The notes beneath the pieces are model-generated. The model saw only the letters and a program-made list of their open reading frames with translations. It did not search any database and was not told the DNA's origin. A stretch of DNA of 64,000 bases, from assembly GCA_012931725.1 (NCBI GenBank), contig CM022948.1, positions 69,728,444 through 69,792,443 on the forward strand, given 5' to 3'. Position numbers and translations under genes: made by a program. Positions 23,023-34,380 of this stretch are shown here, piece after piece. Origin of the DNA: Litsea cubeba (Eukaryota; Streptophyta; Magnoliopsida; Laurales; Lauraceae). How positions within the stretch are numbered: position 1 is the stretch's first letter; the number at the start of each line of letters is the position of its first letter.

Positions 23023-24461
23023 ACTGATTTTGGTCCTCCATTTGGTTTTTCAACTATAAATGAGATGATTATCCTAGATTATTGACCTTCTATCTTCTCT
23101 CTTTTCTTTTTAAAGATTCTCTCTCTTTTCTTCACAAAAAGTTTAAGCACTAAATTTTATATGAATGCAGTTTTAGATCTCTAAAATTTAAATGTGAAAT
23201 TGTAGGCTTTTCATTATTGTTTTATTTTATTATTCTCTTGCTTTGACCATGTCAGTGGCTCAACATCCAGCACCATGGTTTTAAAAATTGGTTTAGTTGG
23301 AGTTAGATTGGGCCACTAGCAAGCCAAGTTTAGTAACAACACCCTTATACCAATGATAAAGATCATGGTTACTTCTCATCTGGACTTAAACCATGAACCT
23401 CAAAACTAAACTTGGCCAGCTATAATTACATAAATCAATAACAATTTAAACCTTACATTTTATAGCTATAGGAAATGGATTTTGAGATTTTTACATATAT
23501 ATATATATATATATTTTTTTTTATGGAATTTTCACATTTTAAGCTTTTTTCTGGCTTTTGGGTCTCATTCGGTCAAACTTGTCCGAGTAGGCTTCAACAT
23601 TTTCTATGGGTTTTGGGTGCAATTTGGTCTTGTTCGACGAGTTGCATGTGACTAATCCAAGTCATTCAACTCAAGGGTGACTACTGATCGAGTTACAATC
23701 TGAGTCTGTATTTTAAAACATAGGTTAGCACAGTTAAGAAACTATAACAGAAGTGCATGCTGATCAGGTACTATGAAAGTAAACAAGTTTCATGATTTAC
23801 AATACTTTATTTCTTTTGCATCTTGTTTATAAAGTCCTCAATGCCACAATAGATAGCTTGGCACATTTTTTGCAAGCACTCAAATGAAATTCTTCCATAG
23901 GTTATAACTAATTGTGATTGTCTAATTAATGTGATCTTGATCAAATATCGTAAAAGAAGCAAAGTCAGTAATCCCCAAAACATAATCATTTATCCGTCAA
24001 GAAAAACTTAAGCATACAAATCAGATTAAAAAAAAAAATCAAGTTTACAAATATAGTTGTGCATGCATTGGTACCCTTTGTGTATGTCTTCTCCTAGCCA
24101 ATCTATAGCAAGATAGAATCGTGCAACAGAACACCATCAACACATGATAAATTTTCACCTGCACATGGATATCCACACTACCAGTACAAGGTTTGAAACA
24201 TATAAAGTATGTTTTGCATTTTATTTACATCTACAACACTCTAAAACATCTTCATGACGAAGATCGGTGATTTCATATTGGAGCTAGCTGTAAATGTGTC
24301 TCGATCTCTTGGCTATGTAACAGGCTGGAACTGGAAAATTGAGTCTGAGTCTAAGACCATCTTTTGGACCCCCACCGTGTTTGGGTCTAGCATGGACCAT
24401 GTTGAATGCTCATTTATCTGTGTATAGTATATATATAGAGTAAACATTCACTTCATTTACA
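23023..24461. other. 3' flank of the NET2-type gene and intergenic DNA
   Basis: The first few hundred bases would include the 3' untranslated region. There is a (TA)n run near 23495-23513. No gene is seen. Confidence 0.4.
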
Positions 24462-24743
24462 TGGGCCCGTTTGGTTGAGACTTGAGAGTATTTCTGACAT
24501 AAATTCATTTTTATTGAGAGTTCTTGATTGAAGTGTAAAGATTATCCTTGTGAATTCACCATTCTCTGTTTGAGTTAGTTTAGGTGGAGAGAATTTGCCG
24601 AGTGGAACAAAATGAAAGACACTTTTAGCCAGCTAAATTCTCATGGAATTCGAAATGCTCTTTTGCCATTAGTAGGAGCAGCATTTGGACTTCTTAAATT
24701 GTTTAGGGTGCATGTCCTCAGATGCTTACAACCAAACAGCCAC
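24462..24743. mobile_element. hAT-like MITE with GTTTGGTTG termini
   Basis: The left end GGGCCCGTTTGGTTGAGAC and the inverse of the right end (GGTGGCTGTTTGGTTGTAAG) share the core GTTTGGTTG. The body has no coding frame. Target duplication not resolved. Confidence 0.55.
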
Positions 24744-25599
24744 CTAATATACAAAGATAGTTGTAGGCCTGCATGGGGCATGGCCTAATAGGGATTAGGA
24801 TAAGGAAAGAGCTACGCTTGAGAGCAAGGAAAAAAAAAAAACCATCACATCATGGACTTTTTTAAAATCTTCTTTTGGCAAGAAAAGTTTGAGATGGATA
24901 AAATTGGGTTCACACGATTGTTGACCAGACCATTTTATGGATGGGACGCGCCTCTAGTGAATGATTTCCATAGCCCTTAATTTAACAGCTTAAAAGTTTA
25001 ATAATCTTTTAAAAATAGATTTTGTTAACTCAATCCAACAATTTGTAAAGGTTCGATAAACATTTAAGTTCATTATATCAAATATTCGTTATTTTTACAG
25101 ATAACTCTCGCTAATTTCTAAAAAAGAAAAAAATACTTTAACAAAAAGGCGTAAAAATATAGGTATTAAATAGTATGTGCGTACTGAAATAAGCCAAGAT
25201 CTAGAACTCAAGTCAAAGCCACTTCACAAGTCGAGCTCACTTTGACCCAAGTCAAAACTAAGTTCTTTCTCCAACTAGCAGCTTAAGCCTAGTGAAGAAT
25301 ATCCCTGTAGCAATGAGCCTTCTTTACCTCTTTAATCACACCTGTCTCATTTGACCATGAGTCCACATCCTCCAAGTCCTTGACTTGGAGGAATTTTTGA
25401 GTTGCAAGAGTGGAACTCTCATTAATCTATGAAGAACCTTAATGTATTTTCAAAAAATTTACTCTTAAAAAAGTTGGCTCGGTCGTAAAATTCACCATTT
25501 ATGATTAATCATATGATCAATCTTACATTGAGGCCAACTCCTATTTAAATAAATTAAATTAGATACAGTCCGAAAAACCATTTGTGATTGATGTTTGAT
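24744..25599. other. Intergenic, nothing recognised
   Basis: AT-rich sequence with no supported gene or clear repeat boundary. Confidence 0.4.
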
Positions 25600-26135
25600 T
25601 TTTTTAATATTTTTTCACAAAGCTATTCATGCGATATTCTAATGCCGTGAGATATTGAAATTCTTTATTGTATGAATATATAGCTCTTTGGAGATTTATT
25701 AAACTTTAATAGTTAACGGACAAATGTCAGGTCGTATGATAATTGTACGGTCAAAATTCCTAATAAAAAAAAATGGGCAAGGTGATTAAAAAAAATAAGA
25801 CAAAAATGAAATCTCCTCAGCATTCTAGTTGTCGAACAATGAGATTACATAGACAAAAAGTTTTAAATAAACCCATAGAAACTTCAGAAAAAATAACATA
25901 TCCCTCTCTTTCTCCACCTACTATTAGGATATTGTGACCTATATGACTTGTATTTCTCAAAATAGTTACGGACATACAGATAAAGAAAAGGTGAATGCTT
26001 AAAAAGAACTACCAAGCAATCTTCTCTTGGGAAAATGAAGGAAGAGTTCCAATCCTAATTGGATATGTGGATGCGTTTTAATTTGTGTTCCTAGGGAGCT
26101 TAAAATGAGATCGAACTTCATTCGGTGATTAAAAA
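25600..26135. repeat. Duplicated segment copy lacking the ZHD gene
   Basis: This 535-base segment matches the two flanks of the ZHD gene (38510-38850 and about 39536-39745) joined directly. Shared words include TATTCATGCGATAT, AATGGGCAAGGTG, ACGACTTGTATTT-like and GGATATGTGGATGCG. At the join (about 25935) the gene-bearing copy has about 690 extra bases that hold the whole ZHD coding region. Confidence 0.75.
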
Positions 26136-26500
26136 AGGAGGATGAATTGCAAATCATTGTAGATGAATTACAAATCATTGTAATTAATCTCATATTACAA
26201 ACTTAAATGAAGCTAGTGATGTATATACATGGACAATGTAAAATTCAAAAATCAGTGAAACCCACACCCCCCCCCCCCCCCCCAAGCAACCCAACACAAT
26301 AAATAAATAAACCGTCTCTTTGTGGAATTTTATTTGGGAATTAATCTCGTTTAATTTCTTTGTGAAAAGAAATGAAAATTAAATACTTTCTATGGTTTTA
26401 TTTCTCATTTTTTTTGGGATAATGATAAAATGTTGCTTTTAGAAAGCTAGGCTTTTTCGTGGTGTAAATGGTGAAATCTGAAATCGGCAAAAGGTCAACC
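26136..26500. other. AT-rich intergenic DNA with C homopolymer
   Basis: Contains a C-run of about 18 bases near 26266-26283. No gene seen. Confidence 0.4.
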
Positions 26501-26882
26501 AGTTAGAAATCAGAAGTATAATTTAATTAAAAAATGTTCAAAAGTTTACATAGATAAAAATTTATTATATGTATAGAAACTTTATTGTAATATTCTAAAA
26601 GTACCACCTTATAATATATACATATATATGGGGGATATTCCTGTGTATCCTTCCCTCACCGTATGGGGAGGGGCAAACTTAATGGGGCCCAGTTAGAAAT
26701 CAGAAGTATAATTTAATTAAAAAATGTTCAAAAGTTAACATATATAAAAATTTATTATATGTATAGAAACTTTATTGTAATATTCTAAAAGTACCACCTT
26801 ATAATATATATACATATATATGGGGGATATTCTTGTGCATCATTCCCTCACCGTATGGGGAGGGACAAACTTAATGGGGCCC
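26501..26882. repeat. Tandem duplication of about 190 bases
   Basis: Copy 1 is 26501-26690 and copy 2 is 26691-26882. Both start AGTTAGAAATCAGAAGTATA and end AATGGGGCCC. Copy 2 is 2 bases longer in a TA run and differs by a few substitutions. Each copy ends inside the left 60 bases of a MITE of the 9307-9688 family. Confidence 0.92.
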
Positions 26883-27030
26883 ACCTAAGGACCCACTAAT
26901 CATGGGACTTGTGGGGGATGAGAAGAGACATCTTGGATGAGACCATATATCAAATTTAAGATAAATCTCATACTTCTAACCCCTTCATCCTCGGCCCATA
27001 AATTCAATGACTTTATATATATATATATAT
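26822..27030. mobile_element. Truncated MITE of the 9307-9688 family
   Basis: Starts GGGGGATATTCTTGTGCATC and matches the inverse of 9307-9688 for about 210 bases (for example CACTAATCATGGGACTTGTG and GATGAGACCATATATCAAAT). It stops at a (TA)n run near 27016, so the second terminus is missing. Confidence 0.8.
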
Positions 27031-27344
27031 ATGAGGTATGAGGGTCACATGTTCAATGAATTAGGAAAAACAAGAATCAGTAAAGACCTTGAATGTAGTG
27101 AGAAATGGGAGGATGCATTTTGAGTTAAAATGAACATGACTTAAAGTATGGATGAGTGAAAAGTTGAGACTAATGAAGTCAATTCGAGGCAAATGGGATA
27201 AGGATTCAATGATGATGAAGAGATAATGATATTACCATGTTAATATGGTGATATCATCATGTTGATATTATATTCTATCCCATTTTTTTATATATCACAC
27301 TTCAAATTTCCTGTCATCAATCCAGCGATAATAATTTTGACAAC

Positions 27345-27951
27345 TGACGAGTCAGACCCAAGATCCGAATCGTGATGGTGAGTCGGGTCTAGTGATCCGA
27401 TCCAAGCCCAAGTGACCCATTCCAGGATGATAGGTCAGGCCAAAGAACTCGATCCGTCAGTTCCGTTGAGATCCGATTCCATCCGCTGAAGCCCAGGTGC
27501 TAGCCCACGAAGAGACCGAGTCAGGGCAGCCACGTTGCTTTGGAAACAGTTCCACTCCTACCAGGTCCTGCGGAGAGATATCTCACCTGCCTCGTCCAGC
27601 GCGAGGGTAGTTCCTCACCTGCTTCGTCCAGCGCGAGGGCAGTTCGAGGGTTCCAAGGGCGAACGTTGCAAGAGCGTCCCCGTCTGTTAGGGAAGACTAT
27701 AAATCAAGAGCCCCACCAGCACTTGGGGGCATCTAAGATCTTCCCATTCACTTCGACTCTTGTATTCCTCTAGTTTGTAACCCGAAATCATTGAGGAAGT
27801 AAAACACCACAGGCAATCTCTGCCTTTCAGCAGTGGACGTAGGTCATTTTGACCGAACCACTATAATCCTTTCTCTCTCTTCTTTGATTATTGCATTTAC
27901 TGCATTTATTACTTGACCGGTGGTGTCCGAAACCCTATTTTGGCATCATCA
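27345..27951 (+). repeat. 5' LTR of the Tat-type element
   Basis: TG...CA ends, 607 bases, with a TATA-like CTATAAATC near 27699. About 98 percent identical by eye to the 3' LTR. Confidence 0.92.
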
Positions 27952-27954
27952 GTT

Positions 27955-27972
27955 TGGCGCCGTCTGTGGGGA
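27955..27972 (+). other. Primer-binding site of the Tat-type element
   Basis: TGGCGCCGTCTGTGGGGA begins 4 bases after the LTR, the position and form usual for gypsy elements. Confidence 0.8.
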
Positions 27973-28005
27973 ACGAACAAAAGTTCTCATCCTTCTTTCA
28001 AAATC

Positions 28006-29760
28006 ATGGTGATCAGCACGAGATCCATAAGACGAGAGGACAATCCCATCCAAGCTGCAGGTCCAGGTCCTTCTAGGCGCCCAGACTCCCCTAGGCAGGG
28101 AAACAATGGTCTTCCACCGGGTAACCCTGGCCCGAATACTCTTGCCCCTGCTCCCACTCCTCAGCAGATGTTGGAGACCATGCAGCAGCTGGTAGCCTAA
28201 AACCAACAAATCTTGCAACTCGTGCTTGCGGGACAAGGAGGAGTTCAGTTTGGAGGAGCACTCCAGGGAGGAGCACCCTTTGGTGAAGTACAGCAAGACG
28301 TGCCAATCCCGAGGCAGGCTCCACGGCGACAAGCCCCTTACCCGGGCGCCCATCCCCCTGGCGCCCAGGGTAGGGGAGCACCTCACCCGGGCGCCCATCC
28401 CCAGGGCGCCCAGGGTGGAGGAGCACCTCACCTGGGCGCCCATCCCCCTGGCGCCCAGGGTAGAGCACCTCACTTGGGCGCCCCTCATCATGGCGCCCAA
28501 GGTTGAGGAGCACATCACGGCCCCCATGGCCGAGGAGCACATCTGAACCTCCATGGTGCCTCTTCAGGAGCCCCCCAAGTTGCCCCTCAAGGGATACTCT
28601 TGGTCGATCCTCAAGGCCGCGCCCATCACGAAGCTCCTCCACCCCCTGGTGGAGCCCATGGAGGATTTCCACCTCCTCCCTTCAATTCTGACGGGGAGGA
28701 CTCTCACTTCCAAGAAGGGGAAAGTGAGAATCACAGCATTGGAGATGAAAGTTATTTCCCTGGTCCATCCAGGGAGCTTCACAATCACTGGGAGGAAAAG
28801 ATCAGAGAAATGCAGAATCAACTGGGCGATGTCTTCAATGCAATGAAGGCCCAGGCACTGGAGACCGTGGATTATCTAGTCGGGCGAACGGATACACCGT
28901 TTAAACCCGATGTAGTACACTACCCACTTCCTAGGAAGTTCAAAATGCCGTCCATGGAGACCTTCGACGGAAGGAAGGATCTGTTGGACCACCTGGAGAC
29001 ATATAAAACCAGGATGCAGCTGCATAATATCCCCGACGAAATTATGTGCAGGGCGTTCCCCACCACTTTGAAGGGCTCAGCTCGGCAGTGGTTTGCCAAT
29101 CTCCCCCTGCATCCATCGCCACATTTGGAGAGTTAAGTTTCGCACTTCATTGGAGGACGTCACCACCAGAAGCCCGCCACACACCTGCTCAGCATAAAGC
29201 AGGATAAAACTGAAAGCCTCAGGAGCTACCTCACTCGTTTTAACGAGGAGGTACTTCAGGTCGAGGAGCCCGATGACAAGGTGTCCATGACTGCTTTCCT
29301 ATGAGGACTTCGCTCATCGAGCTTCCTATTTTTAGTAATGAAGCGTCCTCCAAAGAGCTTCCCGGAACTACTGGCAAAGGCCCAGAAGTATATGAATGCC
29401 GAAGATATTACCAGGGCCAAGCGAGGAGAGTCCTCCAAATTAGTGGACAAAGGAAAGGAGCGGGAAAGAGATGAAAAGAAGGAAACAAGCAACAAGCGAA
29501 GCAGGACAGGGAGGGTATCCGCCAGAGACAGACTCGGTCCTGCTCTGCAAAGAGATAGGCAAGTGTTTACTCCCCTCAATGCCACCGTTGAACACATCCT
29601 ATTCCAAGTACGGGATGACCCTGCAATAAAATGGCCGGGGAAGATGAAGTCCCCTCCAAATCGCAGGAACCCGAACAAGTACTGTCGCTTTCATCGCGAC
29701 CATGGCCACGACACTGATGACTGTTATGACCTCAAGAGCCAGATCGAGGATCTCATTTAG
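28006..29760 (+). pseudogene. Tat-type gag, broken
   Basis: The frame opens at ATG 28006 and is interrupted by TAA at 28198-28200. A Pro/Gly/Ala-rich segment made of GGCGCCCA words follows (28345-28500), then a frame change near 28510-28600. The Gag core starts about 28880 (FKMPSMETFDGRKDLLDHLE and FPTTLKGSARQWF), ends at TAA 29134-29136 after a frameshift, and resumes in another frame to TGA 29302-29304. The last part (29338-29760) contains a CCHC-like knuckle (CRFHRDHGHDTDDC) and ends at TAG 29758-29760, beyond which the same frame continues toward the protease. Confidence 0.85.
28345..28500 (+). repeat. GGGCGCCC-rich minisatellite in gag
   Basis: Imperfect copies of the word GGGCGCCCATCCCC and CTGGCGCCCAGGGT alternate; the reading frame gives His-Pro-Pro-Gly-Ala-Gln repeats. 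The core GGCGCC is palindromic. Confidence 0.8.
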
Positions 29761-30417
29761 CGTGGTCATCTGCGCCGGTATGTTGCTGGCAAGGGGCAAG
29801 CACTGCCTCCACCACCAGCTCAACATCCAGAGGACCAGCAGCCGATCGGTGAGATCAGGACGATCGCGGGAGGACTAGCGGAGTGTGTAGAGTCACACTC
29901 TGCCATGAAAGCTCATGTTAGAAAGGCAAGACATCCAGATGATGAAACACGCCCGTCCAAGGCGCCCAGGCACGGAGCTACCGACGAAATCATATCCTTC
30001 TCGGATAAGGATTTGGAGGGGATCCAGCACCCCCATGATGACCCTCTAGTGCTAACCATGACGGTCGCCAATTTTCGGGTGCGTAGGATCTTGGTGGATA
30101 GCGGCAGCTCCGCAGATATCCTATTCTCAGGAGCTTATGACGAACTGAAGCTGGGCCGGGAGAGGTTGCAGCCTGTCAAAGGCCCCCTCATCGGGTTTTC
30201 AGGGGAGAAAGTATATCCCCTGGGGGCAATTACTCTGCCGGTCACAGCGGGTGCAGCACCCCGAAGCTCCACTATAATGGTCAACTTCCTGGTAATAGAC
30301 TGCCCCTCAGCCTATAACATTATTTTAGGGCGACCAGCTCTTAATGCCTTGAGAGCCGCTCTCTCCACCTACCATCTCATCCTCCGATTCCCGACCCCGA
30401 ATGGAATCGGGAAGTAA
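29761..30417 (+). pseudogene. Tat-type aspartic protease segment
   Basis: The active-site motif LVDSGSSADILF is intact, and the second conserved block YNIILGRPALN follows about 80 residues later. The frame ends at TAA 30415-30417 because of a 1-base shift just before, and the reverse transcriptase continues in the neighbouring frame. Confidence 0.85.
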
Positions 30418-30458
30418 GAGGGGACCAGGTAGCAGCGAGGGAATGCTACGTCTCCTCA

Positions 30459-32000
30459 ATGAGGGCCAAGAAAACGCAGGAGGCGTTGATCTTGGACCCG
30501 AGAGACGACACCACTATAGAGAGAGGAGAACCAGTTGAAGCACTTACACCTGTCGTCTTAAATGAAGACCTTCCTGACAGAAGAGTATACATTGACTCTT
30601 CTCTTTCTGAAGATTTGGTCCAGAAGCTGACAAATTTTCTGCAGAATAACATGGATATCTTCGCATGGTCACATGCGGATCTCGAAGGGATTAATTCCGA
30701 TGTCGCCACTCACCGCCTCAATGTCGACCCTCGCCACAAGCCTGTTCGACAAAAGCTAAGGGGCGCCTCCCCTGTAAGGGCCCAAGCAATGGACATAGAG
30801 GTCGGAAAATTAATAGAGAACGGGGCTGTCAGTGAAGTAGCATACCCTGAATGGCTCTCAAATGTCGTGATGGTGACAAAGGCGAATGGGAAGTGGCGTC
30901 TATGTGTGGACTTCATTGAGCTTAACAAAGTATGTCCAAAGGACTGCTACCTGTTGCCGATGATTGATCTCCTCATTGATGCCACAGCAGGACATGAACT
31001 GCTCTCCTTCCTGGATGCTTACTCTGGATACAACCAGATTAACATGCATCCTCCAGATCAAGAAAAGACGTCGTTCATCACCCTGAGAGGAACCTATTGC
31101 TACAGGGTTATGCCTTTCGGGTTGAAAAATGCAGGTGCAACCTACCAACGCCTGGTGAATAAAATGTTTCACTCCCAGATCGGGCGAACCATGGAGGTTT
31201 ATGTGGACGACATGTTAGTGAAGAGCCTCGCTGCCAAAGATCACATCGACCATCTCCAAGAAACTTTCGATCTTTTCCGGCTCTACCGCATGAAGTTGAA
31301 TCCTGAGAAGTGCGCCTTTGGCCTTGGATCGGGAAAGTTCTTGGGCTTCATGGTCGACCAAAGGGGAATAGAGGCGAAACCCGATAAAATTAAAGCTATA
31401 CTGGACATGAGGCTGCCCACTTCCACCAAGGAGCTGCAGCGCCTCAATGGAAGATTTGCAGCACTTAACATATTTGTTTTCAAGTCTGCAGACAAGTGCT
31501 TGCCTTTTTTCAAGCTCCTCCGAAAAGCTTTTGAATGGGGACCCGAAGCTGAGGAAGCATTCTAGAAGCTTAAAGCCTACTTAGCCGCTCCCCCTCTTCT
31601 TTCACATGCGACACCCGGCGAGGTGTTATATTTGTATCTCTCCGCTTCCCCCTCAGCAGTCAGCTCTGTTCTCATTAGAAACCACGATGGAGTGCAAAAG
31701 CCCATCTATTATGTAAGCAGAGCATACCGAGGGGAAGAGTCCAGGTACTCTGATTTGGAAAAACTGGCGCTTGCCCTCATCTCAACGACAAGGCGCCTAC
31801 GACACTACTTTCAGAGCCATTCAATTGTCGTGATTACTGATCAGCCCCTGAAAAGAATAATGGGGAAGCCGGATGTATCTGGGAGACTGGTCAAATGGGC
31901 AGTAGAACTAGGTGAGTTCGATGTCCAGTACCAGCCAAGAGCAGCAATCAAAGCACAAGCCCGAGCCAACTTTGTAGCTGAATTCACATACGCAGAGGGG
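30459..32000 (+). pseudogene. Tat-type reverse transcriptase and first RNase H
   Basis: The RT palm has WRLCVDFIELNKVCPKD, then SFLDAYSGYNQI and the catalytic YVDDMLVKS. TAG at 31563-31565 interrupts the frame at the connection to RNase H; the same frame resumes and carries the first RNase H (LYLYLSASPSAVSSVL, SDLEKLALAL, ITDQPLKRIM). Confidence 0.9.
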
Positions 32001-32121
32001 AAGACGAATGGATCTACCAGTTTGTCACCATCAAGCCCCGGCGCGCAAGTCAATCTGCCACTCACGGAAGATATCCTTTGTGGCACACAGGGCTCCCAGC
32101 CTCGCCCTGATACAGAGACCA

Positions 32122-32350
32122 TGGGCGCCCAGGGCCCCCTGGGCGCCCAAACCCTCTTTCCCCCGGGCGCCCAAGGCCCCATGGGCGCCAAGCTTGTTTC
32201 TGGCGCCCAGACCTCCTCTACCCTGGGCGCCCAGCCTATTCCTGGCGCCCAGGCCTCCTCCTCAAGCATGGGCGCCCAGACGTCCTCTACCCTGGGCGCC
32301 CAGCCTATTCCTGGCGCCCAGGCCTCCCCCTCAGACCCGGGTGCCCAACC
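32122..32350 (+). repeat. GGGCGCCCA repeat between the two RNase H domains
   Basis: Around a dozen copies of GGGCGCCCA or TGGCGCCCAG encode repeated Gly-Ala-Gln with Ser/Thr/Pro-rich spacers. It lies in frame between the two RNase H domains. Confidence 0.85.
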
Positions 32351-32439
32351 TGTTCCTAGCACCCAGGAGACCGCTTCACAGAGCGCCAAAGAACCTCTGC
32401 GTGTTAAGCCTAACTCAGGCGATCAGATTCCCTCGCCAC

Positions 32440-34166
32440 AGCCACTTTGGAGACTATATGTTGATGGCTCGGCAACAAATAAAGGAAGTGGAGCTGGCTT
32501 CATCTTAATCAGCCCTGATGCTATGCCAATCTAGTACGCGGTGAAGCTCCACTTCATTGCCTCTAACAATGAAGCTGAGTATGAGGCCCTCCTCTCTGGT
32601 CTGAGATTGGCGATCGAAATGGACGCCCAGTTCCTAACCACTTACAGTGATTCAAAACTGGTGGTAAATCAAGTAAATGGCGAGTTCGAAGCAAAAGAGG
32701 CAAGAATGCAGGACTACCTTGCCATGGTAAAGAGACTGATCCCTCATTTCCAAAGCTTCCAGATCTGTCACATCCCTAGAGGGGATAACATGGCTGCAGA
32801 TGCACTCGCCAAGCTCGCCTCGTCACTAGAAGCCTCATCTGACGAACCGACACTCATTGGGCACCAGTTAGAGCCGAGCAAGTTAGATGTGGCAATTACA
32901 AACATCAACTGCGCAACGGATGAGTTAAACTGGATAACCCCCATAAGGGCGTACCTCCAAGAGGGTACAGAGCCGGATGATCCCCTTGAGGCGAAAAAAC
33001 TCCGGATGAGAGCTTCCAAGTACATTCTACTACAAGACACTCTCTACAAAAAGGGCTATTGCTTACCTTTGCTGTGCTGCCTATCGCCTGAGGATGCTGA
33101 CTACGCCCTTCGTGAAATTCACGAAGGAATCTACGGAAATCATTCTGGAGGACGCTCCCTGTCCCACAAAGCACTCAGGCAAGGATTCTTTTGGCCTACC
33201 ATGGTGAAGGACGCCAAAGAATTTGCCAGAAAGTGCGACAAGTGCCAACGCTTCACCACTGTACCGAGGCAACCACCAGAGGAGTTGACACCAATTTTGA
33301 GCCCATGGCCTTTCTCCAAATGGGACATTGATATTTTAGGCCCTCTTCCATTGAGCAGAGGACAATGTAAGTTTGTAGTCATCGCCATTGATTACTTCAT
33401 GAAATGGGCGGAGGCAGAACCTTTAGCAAAAATAACAGACTCAAAGGTAAAAGACTTCGTCTGGAAAAACCTAGTCTGTCGCTTTGGGATACCTCACGCT
33501 ATTGTTAGTGGCAATGGCAAGCACTTTGATAACAAACTCTTCAACAACTTTTGCTCTGACCTCCAGATAAAGCAGCCTCATTCCAGTCCGGCACACCCAC
33601 AAGGAAATGGGCAAGCAGAAGTCATGGTGAGGACAGTCCTTCGCAATCTAAAGACGAGGCTCGAAAGAGCAAAGGGTCTTTGGGTCGACGAGCTCCCAGG
33701 GGTGTTATGGGCATATCGAACTACACCAAGAACTGCTACTGGGGAAACCCCTTTCTCTCTCGCATTTGGGACCGAGGCAGTCATCCCTGTCGAAATAGGG
33801 GTACACTCCTTAAGGGTCCACATCCATGACTCGGTCACCAACGAGGAAGGACTCCGCATCAACCTCGACTTGATAGAGGAGGCTAGGGAGATGGCTACGG
33901 TCCGTAACGCGGAGTACAAGCGGCGCATGGCAAAATACTACAACTTGAGGGTGAAGCCTCGTTCTTTTCAAATGGGAGACTTAGTCATAAAAAAGGTCAT
34001 CCTCGCCACAAAGGACTCTCGCGAAGGAAAACTAGGACCAAACTGGGAAGGGCCGTACCTCATCACAGAAGTAGTAAGGCTAGGCACCTACAGAATCCAA
34101 AATTCTGACGGAAAAGTCTTACTCCATCCATGGAACGCGGAGCACTTAAAGAGGTACTATCAGTAG
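32440..34166 (+). pseudogene. Second RNase H and integrase of the Tat-type element
   Basis: The second RNase H starts LYVDGSATNKGSGAGFIL, is cut by TAG at 32532-32534, and continues NNEAEYEALLSGLRLA and YSDSKLVVNQVNGEF to DNMAADALAKLA; it resembles the archaeal-type RNase H of Tat elements. The integrase follows, with an HHCC finger (HEGIYGNHSGG to CDKCQRF) and the core WDIDILGPLP and QGNGQAEV. The second catalytic Asp, normally in an SDNG motif, is Gly (codon 33510-33512), so this integrase should be inactive. The frame ends at 34166 (HLKRYYQ). Confidence 0.9.
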
Positions 34167-34380
34167 CATTATATGGGAACCAGAGTAGTGAAGAGTCTTA
34201 CTCAAGTTGATTTTTTTCTATTTTCAGTTGACATTGCAATGAGTAATGGATGAATAAAACATTCTACATTTCGTGAAAAATATATTATTGCATTTACATT
34301 CAAACAGTTAGGCCATCAACTGCCTTTCTAAAATAAAAAAAAAGAAAAAAGAAAAATGCAACAGCTAAAGCACCCTGACA
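34167..34380. other. Convergent gap between pol and antisense gene
   Basis: AT-rich sequence containing AATAAA-like words on the + strand, a likely polyadenylation region for either transcript. Confidence 0.4.

Noticed and set aside
26266..26283. C-homopolymer as a possible functional G-quadruplex site
   Set aside because: A single unbroken run is better explained as a simple repeat, with no gene nearby.
28213..28554. Several overlapping frames in both strands around the GGCGCCCA repeat
   Set aside because: The repeat lacks stops in most frames; only the gag-sense frame has flanking support.
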